64,000 bases of DNA from Basidiobolus meristosporus CBS 931.73 (GCA_002104905.1 MCFE01000349.1:1-64000); one strand, 5' to 3'; positions 32,335 through 43,428 are shown, numbered from the stretch's first letter. The notes: generated by a model from the letters alone, not told the origin. A program made the numbers and translations.

Positions 32335-33522
32335 AATGCTGGCCATGCTCTTTGAAACACTTTCCATGCTGTATGCTTGGACCAGGAATCTCCCACAGTA
32401 CACTCTTTGTATTTCTCTTTATACAGTACATGCCAAAGTGTAAATTCCGCCAATGCATTTGACAAATCACAAGATGAGCAACCACGCAGTCCACTGGTAC
32501 TTTCAATCACTTTTAATCTCACCAAAAACTGGGACAACACTTAAGGTACAGTCTTACATGAGTGTTGAACTCCAATGCATTTTGATGGGTGGGGTGTGAA
32601 TATAGCCTGACAGTGTTCGACTATCTCCTGGATGGTATTTTCCCACTTGAATCATGGGGATCTCAACTGATCTTTGACAGGGTCACCTGCAGAGTCCAGA
32701 GAGGGAATAATCTACCCCTCCACCCAATAGATACGATGTACAGTGTAAGCGCATTGCTACTCAGAGAAGCTGTATATTGGGAGCGGTAACCTGCCGATGG
32801 GAAATAAAGCCTCAATGGAGTCAGAAAAGTGAATAGTAGCTCTATTAACATATTGGATACTACAGCACCGAGTGTTGGCAGAGGGATGGGGGGAGGTAGG
32901 AATAGCGGGCGAAAAAGAAGGCGATCCAGGTAGGAGGGATTTCATTGGGTATGCAGTAGGATCGTTCAGAGATGGAAGCAATGGCTGGGTCCATTCCCAC
33001 ATCTCGGACGAAGCAATGAATGATCGCCGTCTCTTTATCCGGACGATATGGGTTGGGAACAATCGATCCTTACCAAATGGATGTTCACTAGTCTTCAAGG
33101 GATGCATGTCGTCTTGAACATATCCAGGGCCATGGGATCCCAATATGGTGGATGCGACGCTTGTCTGGGATGTAAATCACACCACCACACATCTCGGTCC
33201 AATCAATCTTGCGACATCAAATGGCAGATTCCGATTACCCATTTGATGGGTCGTGAACGGTGTCGGGATACCACAATAGTTGGCAAGCGGCTTCATTGCG
33301 AAGGGGCCTAGGTTGCGGAGGGGCGGTTCAATCAATGCCTACTCACTGAAGGGTGGGAACACAGATTCATGTAGCGTTAACTGGGGCAGACTCAACGGAC
33401 AACGCATGGGTGATTTGTTTGTTGCCACTGTGGAAGAATCCAAGGAACATGGGAATCGGAATTGGAATCATCACATGCTGGAGCGGACGGGTGCCAATCT
33501 CGATTGGTGTGTAACTCTTATG
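32335..33522. other. Transition zone between TE block and genes
   Basis: From 32335 to about 32530 a CpG-poor stretch carries one minus-strand frame (part of 32540-32340, LSNALAEFTLWHVLYKEKY) that I do not recognise. From about 32530 the base composition changes to the CpG-containing style of the gene half. A minus-strand frame at 33143-32757 (128 codons) and a plus-strand frame at 33280-33552 are open but resemble nothing I know and overlap the 3' side of the PPR gene. A small unknown gene cannot be excluded. Confidence 0.3.
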
Positions 33523-35330
33523 TCAGAGAGAATCAACCTTGGGCTTGAGTAGCCTGTGTAGGTCAGGGAGGGATTCACGGAGGTAATTGGCCACTTTCTG
33601 GACCCCATCCTGATCCCCATCTCGTTTCAAAAAACTCAACAATGTGGAAACCAACTTGAGATCAGGTCGAATACCGGCCACTTCCATCTCCAAAAGCTGC
33701 TCCACCGCCCTCGATGACTCACCGTTCCTCGCCAGCGCCTCGATGTAGGAGGTGTAATTGTTGCAATTCAAAGGGAACCGTTGTTGCTTGAGCCGATTCC
33801 ATATCACTTGTGCGCGATACAAAGCGTCATGCCTGCCGCAAGAATCAAGCAGGATGGAGATGGTTGCATTGTTCGGGGTCAAGCGGCCAGCCTGAATCGA
33901 GTCGTATAGCTGTAGCACTTTGCTGATATCCCCAATCCAATTGTATGCATTCATCAGTGTGTTGTACAGCGCTATATCAGGCTCGATATTGGGGTTCATC
34001 CGGATGGCCTCATACATCCTATTGACACCCGGGCCATTTCGCGACTGCCCGTAGCCAGCAATCATCACTGAATACGTGTATTCGTTGACGTTTACTCCTC
34101 GTCTGTTCATTTCATCGAACAGCCAACCAGCAGTCTGCATATCTCGGTTCTTGGTGCAAGCGGCCAACATACGCGTATACGTCTCGGTGGCGATCTTATA
34201 CGAAGGGTTGTATGAATACATGTGGGAATACACTCCAATGGCCGACTCGACATCCGCTAGTCTCAGAAACCCGTCAATTAACGCTTGGTAGATCCGCGGC
34301 GTCGACTGGAGACCACATTTTCTCATGACATGGAAGTAATGCGACGCCTCGGCCATCTGGTTTAATCTACAGTGTTCTAATATCATTGTACTGAGAGTTG
34401 GCAATGTGGGTCGCCGGTGACGCACGAGGCTTTCAAACGTGGAATGCGCCAGGTCGGTATGTCCGAGCTGAAAGCTTGATTGGATGATGCGATGATACAA
34501 GTGCTCCTCTGCAGAGAAGCCGTTGGCCTCCATTTCTTTATACCACGATATGGCTCGGTCGAAATCCTCGGCGAGATACTTGGAAACCAGCACCTGGTAT
34601 GTTATGGCGTTGTATTTTATACCCAACCTCTCAAATTCCTGCATGATATTGACCATGTGCGTTAGTTCGGACTTGCGTAAAAGTAGATTAAGGGAATCTA
34701 CATCAGGGGAGACGCCACGTTGGGACATCTCTTGATGTATCTGCAGTGCTATTGCGCCATCCCCGCTGGACTTTAATGCTGACAGTGTTGCATTATAGCC
34801 ACCAACGGTAATAGGTAGATTGAGGCTTTGAACGAATCGGTAGATTTCTAGTGTCGTGTCTCGATGCTGCAAGGTACTGCACTTTCCCAACAGTGTCAAC
34901 AGGTCCGAGTGTAAAGACTCGGAAGCAATAAACTCGGGGTTCTTCTTGATCTTACGAAAGGCTTGAATAGCAATTTCAAGCTGGCCCTTGTTCAAAGCAC
35001 TTTTTAGGGTGCGTTCAACCAACGCTCCCTCTATGCTAGGTCTGGAATGAAGGGCCCTTCCGAGGATTTTGTGGCATGGGTAGTCCATGGGGCTGTACCC
35101 GAGGTCCCTTTGTACAGAGATCCATCCACTGCGAATCAAAACCTTAGATAGGTTTATTCGTGGGTAAGGAAGTTGGTTAGTGAATAGGGTGGGTAGAAGT
35201 CTACGGGCGGTTGAGAATGGGAACGTCTTCAGAGTTCCACCTTTAATAACGAGATCATGGTTAGCACACCCAGACACAGAGGAGAACGGTTGCGAAGTGA
35301 AATACTCTGTCTAGCTTGAATAGGGAGCAT
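33523..35330 (-). CDS. Pentatricopeptide repeat (PPR) protein, probably mitochondrial
   Basis: PPR proteins bind single-stranded RNA, mostly in mitochondria, and guide its processing, stability or translation. From about residue 100 to the end the protein is a run of 35-residue helical hairpins; clear ones read YNATLSALKSSGDGAIALQI, TYTRMLAACTKNRDMQTAG, TYSVMIAGYGQSR and LYNTLMNAYNWIG. The long frame (35277-33523, 584 codons) has no ATG near its start. An ATG at 35330 gives a basic, Ser/Arg-rich leader (MLPIQARQSISLRNRSPLC) that joins in frame if a 29-base GT...AG stretch with CTAAC (35269-35241) is removed, making 592 residues. The leader would suit a mitochondrial presequence, but so short an intron is unusual, so the start is uncertain. 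The stop TGA lies at 33523. The RNA target is unknown. Confidence 0.88.
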
Positions 35331-36017
35331 CGGCTATGACGCCTACTTCGCCTCACGACCAACAGAAACAACGAGCCACTGGTAGATCTGGAGAAGCAAA
35401 AGATTTTATTGACCCCGCATGCGATTGGGCCAACGGTGTTCCTTGGAAAACACATAACACAAGGCGGCCAATGTTTCACCGGCCATCATTGGTTATTAAC
35501 TAGCAGTTAATAATTTCTTGGCAGAAATTATGATTTTAACCATATTTTAGCGCCAACCCAATGAACTCCGGGAACACCCATGATTTGCCTTCCCAGAAGA
35601 TCAAATGGGATCGATGGGTTGACATTCAGTGGTATTGAACAATGCAGCATAAGCAGCATTGTTATCATTAGGAGCGAGCAATCGATTGGCCGAGGAGGCC
35701 ACTCCAAAGCCATCCCGTTAATAAATGAATAGGGGGCTACTCTAATCCGGTAGTGAAGCCAAAACATTCTCCGCGCTAATGTGAACGCATCTCAGCTCAG
35801 GCTAGATAAGCATCGCAGGTGGATCACCCCTTTGGGTAGCCGTTTTCATGGGTTTCACACGGTCACATTCCACCCTCTCCATCCCTATAAAATAGACGGG
35901 CCTCGATAATTTCGAAACCCTGACATCACTTGATTTCTTTGATTCTCTGCTATCTGCCCATCCCACCCTCGATTTCCTTGTTTTCTTTGACTGTAAATAT
36001 TTGAATTGTTCCAGCGC
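35331..36017. other. Divergent promoter region between PPR and PAS genes
   Basis: I see no convincing gene here; ORFs in it are short. It should hold the promoters of both flanking genes, which are transcribed away from each other. Confidence 0.5.
35885..35893 (+). promoter_or_regulatory. TATA-box candidate for the PAS gene
   Basis: CTATAAAAT lies about 130 bases upstream of the ATG at 36018, on the right strand and in a pyrimidine-rich setting. Confidence 0.4.
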
Positions 36018-36961
36018 ATGGGCGATCCACGCGGGATTAGCTTCTTTGGCATCTACGAAGCAACTCGAAGCAATCAGATCATTTACCTGTCGGAAAGTGT
36101 GAGTGACGCGTTGGGATTTGAGCCCGATGAGCTGGTGGGCAAATCCACCTTCGACTATTATCACCCCGATGATCTGACATGCGCATTGAATGTGTTTGAC
36201 GACTGCATCCGCAACCAGCGATTGGGCGCCATCATCCATGTACGCGTTCGAGGGAAGTTTGGCTGGGTTGAGATTGAGGTGGTCTGGAGTTTTTGTCACA
36301 ATATAATCTTTCATACGAATCGCCTGATACGAGGCCCCGACCGCTTTGAAGAGAGCAGAATGGGTAACTTGTCCACCGCCACAAGCTTAGCCGGTCACGC
36401 TAACCCCCTCTTGCTTCCCGCCAGGCTCTCCCATGATAGCGGCACAGCCGGGCTCTTCCGAATCGCAGGTAAGTCTCGCAGCAAACGTTCAGGATGCGCG
36501 TAGTAGCTGACCGTTGCCTCCAGAGCACTCAGGCGCAGATGAACCCACCTCTGGAGCTGGCGCATCCTGCCGCGGCGGTCTCCGAGCGCTTGAATTCCTC
36601 CACCGCGGAGCCACGCGTTGGCTTGGTGCTGAATCGGTTCTCGTACTATTGCTATATCCAATACTGCAGCGAGCTTGTAGGTTACATGTTTGGCATCAGT
36701 CAAAAGGAGATCCTGGGGAATTCGTTTCTGAGCTACATTCACCCGAGTGACCTCGAGAGGGTGGAGGAGCAACTGACCTGCATCAAGTCTCAGAACATCT
36801 TCCTACCGATCGCGTTCACCCTGGTCTCCCCCTATGGGGACATGCCAGTTCAGGGGGTGTTCAGCGCTACCATGGACGGGATCGTTGCCGTCATTCGCCA
36901 GGCCACTTCTCAGTTCCCCTTGGATTGTACTGTACATTATTTCGCAAGCGCCAACCGATAG
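36018..36961 (+). CDS. Two-PAS-domain protein (white-collar-like, no LOV signature)
   Basis: PAS domains are sensor or dimerisation modules. I infer three exons: 36018-36363, 36425-36468 and 36524-36961, giving 275 residues. Intron 1 (61 bases) has GTAACT, CACGCTAAC and CCCGCCAG. Intron 2 (55 bases) has GTAAGT and CTCCAG. PAS-1 covers about residues 8-100 (IIYLSESVSDALGFEPDELV, then YYHPDD). PAS-2 covers about 165-260 (YCSELVGYMFGISQKEILGN, then YIHPSD). The layout recalls the PAS-B/PAS-C part of fungal White Collar-1 proteins. The flavin-binding GRNCRFLQ motif of LOV domains is absent, as is a GATA zinc finger, so it is not itself a photoreceptor of the WC-1 type. It may be a partner or an independent signalling protein. 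The first in-frame ATG was taken as start. Confidence 0.8.
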
Positions 36962-39900
36962 TCATAGAACACATAACAGAGCAGAAGCAGAAGCAGAAGT
37001 AGACGATCATAGATTCATCATAACGGCATAGAGCCACTTTATTGGAATTCTATTGATGCATAACGACGGAGCGGCATTCTCGAACTGTACATTCCTCGTA
37101 ATATTGTTGTATGGTCCATGATAGATATCCCCTAGATTAATCGTGTACAGCATTACACTTATTAGTGAAAGCGAAGGAGACAGCCTTCCCTTCTTCTCTT
37201 TTGAAATGTAAATAAATTCCCTGCCTCAGTCCATACATCTATCACATCGGTCAGCTGCACGCTTATCTCTCGAGGGGCAAGCCATCCCCGTACACAGACG
37301 CAGCGAGGGGAAATTCTAGACGGGACGCCTCCAGAAGAGAAAATTCGATTTGCAGATGAATTTCCTTTTCACTCATCGTAGCCCCTGCTATGATGTCCCA
37401 GCGGTAAGGAATTAGGCGAGGGAATGACGGGGCCATCTGTCCCAGAAATTCTCATACAATCAGCGGAGCATCCGATATCCAGCCAACTCCCAATGAAAAT
37501 CATGTGAAACCAGGAACCAGCCCAAATAGGAATCCAGTAGAAGCTAATGTGAAAGGATTAGTAACTGTCCCAGCAGGGCTAGGGTTAGGGTTAGGGTTGG
37601 CCAGGGCATGATTGGTTTAATAACAGGCACTACATTGATGCCAGACTCGCGTGTCGATAGTGTCGGAGTCCCACCGCGATTGGTGGGATTTGGCTGGCCG
37701 AACATTTCGATTATCAAGCTTTTAAGATCAAGTTAGTTTGGTTTTAATGGGTTGCTGCATTTAGCAGGATTCGCTTAATAATTTAATAATCCACCGATGA
37801 TTTGGCTGTCTGGCTGGAATTTCCTAATAACAACAAATCATCGGCGAATGCTGGCAAGGAAAAAAATTGAGTCATGCGTCTGGGCGTCCCAATTTGGAGT
37901 GACAATACCAAAGCGTCTGACATGGAAGTTAATAACCTCGGAGATCGACTTAATAAATGGCCGCGCCCAGGAAACCAATCACCGCCCGAAGGACTCAATG
38001 ACCCAACTATTCTTTTCCATCCAACCGACCAATCGCGCCCTCCTTGTGAACCGTAACAAATAACCCTAAATCCAGTGCGGATCCGTATCTTGTGTTGCTG
38101 CGTGTTTCGCCAGATCAGGCTTGTGAAACAGCCGGATTTATTAAGTAATTTCATTTGGTTAGACACGATGTTGACTTAATAATGGCTGATGGAGCCAGAG
38201 GTGTGTAATGAGGGAGGTTTTTACGATTTGCATGGTGTTTGGCAGGGCTTCGGACGGAGGGGACGAGGCGTTGGAATAACCTAGGTGGTGCGGATTCCAT
38301 AACTGTCAAGATATACCTAGACATCATCGATTGCCCCCAATTGGTGGAGTTCTATTTGAAACCCTGTGCATGCATCAAACCATTGCTGTGGATGTGGCGA
38401 CTTGTATTATCAGGACGGTGGGTGAGAGAATGCAAAAGGGGCTCTGCGCACATAATGGATTACTGGAATTGTTGTTGCTATGGCTATGACTCGGTTCACT
38501 GTTACTATCAGCTATTATCAGCTGAAATCTAATGCACCTAGTAGATTAGGCGCTTGGACGTTACAACCGAATGCTTGTTAGTATGTTGATCATGTTATAG
38601 GAAAAGGCATTGGTAGATAAGCAAAAGTAGACATTCTGGCCTCTTTGGGTGAGTGCTAGAATTCTTTTCTATTTGTTGTGTAAATATTGCAATCGTCATC
38701 CCCAATGGCCATTTTCAACATTGTCCTGTTATCCGACTTGCAACATTACATCACCCGCATGCTACATAGGGCATCTCTTTGTATTATTGATGCAACTGAC
38801 TCACAGCGATGAGAACCACCATAAATGACGCTGCAGTGAGGTATTTCTGTGACGAATTGATTGCATTATATGAAAGAAGCGAAGATATTAAGAGTTGAGT
38901 TAGTGGAAGTACGAGCTGTTGGAGGGAAGTTGTTTAACACCTTTGTTCTTGCGGATCATTGGGGCATTCTCTTTCCCTTGAATTAACAGGGCAGTAGAGT
39001 AGAAGCGCGTAGCCATTCATCCTCTATAGTCTTCCATTGGTCATTTACCGATATGTTACGGCTGAACTTTAAACCTATTAATGTAAATAGTTCCTGAACC
39101 ACGTATACAATGTTCACCACGATGAGTCAAATTGATATTCATATAAATTTCACACTTGCAATTTGCTTACTGCGGCAAAGCATCCCCTTTCAAATACACT
39201 AAACATACTGATCGTGCAAAAAGGTGAACTTTGTTTCTTCGAGCTCTCTGTGTATAGTCAAAACTTTTATTTGTTGTAAACGATTGATTGGTCTCCAAAC
39301 TGCCCATATACTATGATTTAACACTTGGAGATCATAGATCAAATTGAAGCAAAAGCAAGGAAAACAATTGTCAATGTATTCAGAGAACACTTCAACTAAT
39401 GCTTTAACTTTCACTTTACCTGCTGGTGCTAGAAAGTAGCAAGAATTGACTGATTGCTAACGATTTAGAGTTCTCGGAGGTGATCTTTGCCATGAATGAT
39501 GAGTATAGTATAACTATTCATGTATTTCGATAGAGTACTTGTTCTCTATGAGACTAACCAGATCACTAGTTCTTTGGAGTTATGTATATACTAGAAGCAA
39601 CCATGTGGTACTAAAAATTGCACTGAGCTTCCTAGAACCTTACCCAGAATATACATGGCGATGATTTTATGAAGCCAACCCATATATTAATCTATACATG
39701 CAAGTCACACTCTGTCCAGTTGCAGTCCCACACTACACTTAACAATATTCACTTAATAGTCTGTTTAGGACCTAGTTACTTAGTATCGTATATGTGGCGC
39801 TCTCTTAGCTATGATATCAGTTATATTCTTAGTAGTTACAAAGGATATACACCAATTCCAGGAAATGATGAATACACTGGAATTTCTCAAAATTTTCAAA

Positions 39901-40025
39901 CCCCTTGAAAACACCATTGCCTTTTAGCACAACTTCTTGGGGCTTTTTTAAAAGCGCTCCTTACATTTATCAAGTACACCGAACTCGAATACTTTGCTCA
40001 ATTCAATGAATCAAAAAGCGGGAAT
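36962..40025. other. Long intergenic region
   Basis: Three kilobases hold no gene I can support. I see a TTAGGG array (37580-37598) and a 10-bp inverted repeat, CCGATGATTT/AAATCATCGG (37794-37803 and 37835-37844). Near 39890-39990 an LTR-like word series (TTTCTCAAAATTTTC, CTTGGGGCTTTTTT) may be a very old Copia LTR relic. From about 38,500 to 40,000 the sequence becomes AT-rich with no coding signal. Confidence 0.4.
37580..37598 (+). repeat. Interstitial telomere-type repeat (TTAGGG)
   Basis: TAGGG TTAGGG TTAGGG TT is a short perfect array of the common fungal and vertebrate telomere unit, in a non-coding region between the PAS and TCO89-like genes. Confidence 0.75.
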
Positions 40026-40344
40026 TGTTGAAAATTTCGTAATTGCACCTACGTATTCCATTCACTTCGCCACGTAGATCATAGCCTACAAGTCTTCAAG
40101 TATTTTGCCCAAGTTCCTTGTTGGGATTTACTTGGAATATTTCCCAAAGATATCAGGTACCCAAAGTCCCCCAAACTTTGCACATATGCTCCTGGGACCT
40201 TCCTAAACATATTCTACATGTTTGTTTTGCCAAGACCATGCAAAAGTAAAAACACTACTTTTACATTCATTAAATCATCAAGTGAAAACCATATAATCTA
40301 CTTGTTCACCTAATCACTTCCAATATCTCCACACTATTACATCA
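40026..40344 (+). repeat. Diverged solo LTR of the A/B/C Copia family
   Basis: This 319-base stretch follows the family LTR from TGTTGAAAATTTCG to ACTATTACATCA. It includes CCTTGTTGGGATTTACTTGGAATATT, CCAAACTTTGCACA and CACTACTTTTACATTCATTAAATCATCAAGTGAAAACC. I see no clear target duplication. It is the only well-supported TE fragment in the gene-rich half. The following 560 bases, up to the next gene, contain only a short AT dinucleotide run near 40780. Confidence 0.85.
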
Positions 40345-40907
40345 GATTTCACCCTTCCAAAACTCCAAATCACTTTCAGCAACTAATACAAATCCAGTGG
40401 TAACCTTGAACAGTGCATTGGAAGAGGGATCATTTGGAAAATCCATGAGAGCTTTCAACTCGATCAAACACAAACACTGCGTTGCACACATTTGCACCAG
40501 CCCATTCAAGATCGCAGTTTGACCGTTAAACATAGTGTGGCAGTGTGGAATGATTGGGGATTAGTGGCTACATCACTGATAAAGAGGGTTGGTTCAAATA
40601 GTTGGGGCTCCAGCAAGAATTGAATGGGATAGAGTACCAGCGGAGACTGCGAGGGGAGAGAAGTGACGGAGATGGCGAGCAGACGATTGTTACACTGCAG
40701 CATTGATGCTGACCAAAGATTTACTTAACATGAGTCTAGCCTTCCTTACAGAGAATGGCGCTAAGGACATCAGAGAGACTATATATATATACCGTTGTGA
40801 ATATCATAGAGCTGGGTAAACCGACAAACTGACTAATAAGAATAGACATGCTGCGCTCCTATTACAGCAGAGATGAGAGGGATCAAGCGGATATCTAGCC
40901 AGCTCTA

Positions 40908-41627
40908 TCAGTGAAGATAGGCGAAATTGGATGGTTTGCCGGGAGAGACTTGCACCACTTCGACACGTTTACGCTCCATAACTCTCCTTAAGGAGTCCAT
41001 CAGTGGGTTCTCGAACTGTTGTATTCCCACGAATTCCCGTTGGATCCTTTCGGTCTCCTTGCTCAGACGAAGCTGATTCTTGGGATGGTGAAGGTAATTT
41101 GCATCGCCAGCGAGGAAGTGTTGTCTTTGGAGGAGAAGCTTTTGTTGTGTACGAGTCATGGCCGCTGTCTGGTTTGGGGAGGCGTCGGGGTTGTCTTTGG
41201 TACGAGGAAGGGAGGGGCCTGTGGAGGCGGGGTCTTCTTTGGGGGCGGTGCTTGGATGGTTAGTCGATGGGCTTGTTGGCTGGGTGGCTTTCTTAAATAT
41301 CGAAAAACTGCTGTCTTTTGGTGACTGTTCTGGCGACACGCCAGGGGATCTTTCTCTGCGGAACGCCGGTAGCGTTAGAAACTGGGATTTAAAGGGTGCT
41401 TGCTGTTGAGTACGTCCAGGCTTGGAGGCGACGGTGGCAGCAACCACCACCGCCTCTTTGGCTTTCGTTGGCCGAATGGAATTGCCGACCGCTGTGTGAA
41501 CAGTAATGCCAGACACGGGCTCCGTCAGAGCTACACTTAGACGTTTCAACTTATCCTGGAGAAAGCTCTCAGATGGGGTGCTCTCCTCTATTTCTGAGGC
41601 CTCCGGTTTTTCCTCCAAACTATTCAT
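40908..41627 (-). CDS. TCO89-like TORC1 subunit (probable)
   Basis: TCO89 is a fungal subunit of TOR complex 1, acting at the vacuole in nutrient signalling. The protein is 239 residues from the ATG at 41627 and is mostly Ser/Pro/Thr-rich and disordered. Near residue 155 it has TRTQQKLLLQRQHFLAGD. A helical stretch then reads LRLSKETERIQREFVGIQQF followed by ENPLMDSLRRVMERKR. The 'TRTQQKL.LQR' block followed by a 'RE(F/Y)..V..F.NP...SL.R' helix is what I remember of the TCO89 family, but similarity is confined to that short part and the protein is much shorter than the yeast one (about 800 residues). The frame is open upstream to 41735 without an earlier ATG. Confidence 0.55.
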   Translation of the reverse strand: MNSLEEKPEASEIEESTPSESFLQDKLKRLSVALTEPVSGITVHTAVGNSIRPTKAKEAVVVAATVASKPGRTQQQAPFKSQFLTLPAFRRERSPGVSPEQSPKDSSFSIFKKATQPTSPSTNHPSTAPKEDPASTGPSLPRTKDNPDASPNQTAAMTRTQQKLLLQRQHFLAGDANYLHHPKNQLRLSKETERIQREFVGIQQFENPLMDSLRRVMERKRVEVVQVSPGKPSNFAYLH

Positions 41628-41981
41628 GGTGGGGATATGGTTGTTTTCGGGTGAGTTCCCTCGATAATCGGTGGGAAACCTAACTCCACTTGGTGAAGAG
41701 ACTTCAGCACGCCACCCTCTACAGAGAGTATTCACAGCTCATCTAAACTGGGTGGTACAAGGGAATAATGATGGTATTTCAGTGGATTGCCTATGGCATT
41801 GTTTTGTCAGCAATTCCAGGTAATGTTACATCTCATGAAGATGGATTCGATGATGTCTATCAACAAGTAACAACAATGGATTTATTTGCATGACTTTGAT
41901 TAACCTCAGGGATGTTTCTCTCCATGCATCCAGCACCCCCCAGACCTGGTGCATGTGGCGATAGACATGGCCGGGAGTAGC

Positions 41982-43313
41982 TCAACTACGGAACACATGC
42001 ACTAAACGAGTGATCGGCTCCCGACACAGCGGACATTCGTTTTTGGTTACCTTGAGCTTCTTGCCGCAGGTCATACATGTGGCCATATGACCACATTCCA
42101 GTATGACACAATTGATGGTGGCGTCGCAACAGATTCGACAAAGACTTTCAGGGTCGGACTGGGCGTACTCCGCTAATGAGGAGAAGCTCAGTGGTGAACG
42201 ATGCCTGCACAGATGTTGCTGAATACTTACACATTTCTGCCTTGAAGTTCTCCACCAACCGTTGGGCCCGGTTTACCAGCTCCTGCTTCTTCATCCCTCT
42301 GGGGAACGCAACACAGTTGTCTGTGAGGATCCCTTGCAAAGTGTCAACGGATAATGTGGCCACGTCGATTTTGTCTCGAATCAAGGATAACACAGACGGG
42401 GCTGTTTCTTGCGGACACGGTCTTAGGGCTACGTAGTCGCTTGCCCCTAGATCGATCTCATCAAAGCCGTAGAGCTGTGCTAGCATATACTCCAGATTGT
42501 AGAGATCTCTTTCGGACAATTCATCGCGCCGGCTTGGTGCATCTCGTGGCACGGGTCGCGGGGATGGCACTGGGATGTTGTTACGGAAATAGATCTCGCG
42601 TTCCTCGGAGATCGGCTGGTTGTCGTATACAATCGTCACCAGGCTTTCTTTCTCAGTGATATTTTCGGCTGGGAGATCATATGCTTGTATGTACATGTTT
42701 AACGCGTTGACCGACAAACCAGACAAACCATGTTTATCCATGGAAGACACTTGGATTGAAACGGGATCAGCTCGGCGGTTAGCCCATACTGCCTACTGAG
42801 TATACGTACTTTCGATTAACCGTGAGCAGTATCCACACACTTTCACCGGTCTGAAGCTTGAGGATTAGCAAGAGGCCTCGCAGTGTTGAGGAGAAAGTGT
42901 CTTACTGGACGTAGCCAAACTTGGGCAGGGGGAGGGTTTTCCTCGTACAGGCATGGCAGAAAACATTACCTAGCCCAGCCGCGGGTTAATTGGCTGCGCA
43001 AGTGGAACTGTGTAGAACGAGACCACTTACCGCAGTGATGACAATTGTACTAAGTATCCAACAAACGCAAAATACCCCCACAAACATATATCACGTTAAT
43101 AGGTGGAGCAAACAACACACAGATGGGCAGCAGCGTGGGTACCTTCTTTCGAAAAAAAGAAAACACGAGACCACACTGTATGCATGCATAGTATTCCTCT
43201 GGCTCCTTCAGCTTTGGAATAGAATGTACAAGCGGAGCGTGATAATTAAGACCTGGTTGCGGTGACTCTAGAGGTATATCTGCTGCGACCTCAAATTCTA
43301 TCTCCTCGAACAT
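41982..43313 (-). CDS. FYVE-SAP-RING E3 ubiquitin ligase (RNF34/RFFL-like)
   Basis: RNF34 and RFFL (CARP) proteins are endosome-associated ubiquitin ligases. I infer six exons on the minus strand: 43313-43143, 43049-43031 (only 19 bases), 42969-42906, 42850-42810, 42749-42231 and 42172-41982. They total 1005 bases, or 334 residues. A FYVE-type zinc finger is rebuilt only after splicing: CIQC (about residue 44), HHCG, FCHAC, then VCGYC (about residue 100). SAP-like helices follow ([40 protein letters not shown]). The C-terminal RING reads [20 protein letters not shown] ... [15 protein letters not shown], very close to the animal RNF34 RING, including the terminal HVF. Introns carry CTAAC or CTAATC branch sites. 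Length is close to animal homologues (about 360-370). Confidence 0.88.
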
Positions 43314-43325
43314 GGATAAAACAGG

Positions 43326-43428
43326 ATCCAAAGCACACACAAAGAATACCTCCAAACCTCCAAATCCAAAGCACACACAAAGAATACCTCCAAACCTCCA
43401 AATCCAAAGCACGCACAAAAGATACCTC
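43326..43428. repeat. 38-bp minisatellite, about 2.7 copies
   Basis: A 38-base unit starting ATCCAAAGCACACACAAAG repeats with starts at 43326, 43364 and 43402. The third copy is slightly changed. It lies just upstream of the ATG of the RING gene, in its 5' region. Confidence 0.9.

Noticed and set aside
32757-33143. A minus-strand ORF of 128 codons downstream of the PPR gene
   Set aside because: No recognisable domain, no clear start or splice context, and an overlapping plus-strand frame of similar quality; not called as a gene.
36469-36506. A single 38-base intron joining the two PAS halves
   Set aside because: It closes the frame but has a poor acceptor; two introns (36364-36424 and 36469-36523) with good donor, CTAAC or CTGAC branch and pyrimidine-rich acceptors also close the frame and are preferred.
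37783-38166. A minus-strand frame of 127 codons containing AFADDLLLLG, like the catalytic box of LINE reverse transcriptases
   Set aside because: No other reverse transcriptase motif surrounds it, plus-strand frames of similar length overlap it, and the words come from a short inverted repeat; probably coincidence.
38500-40020. A possible old Copia coding remnant in the AT-rich intergenic stretch
   Set aside because: Only loose word similarity to LTR sequence near 39.9 kb is visible; no pol motif could be followed.
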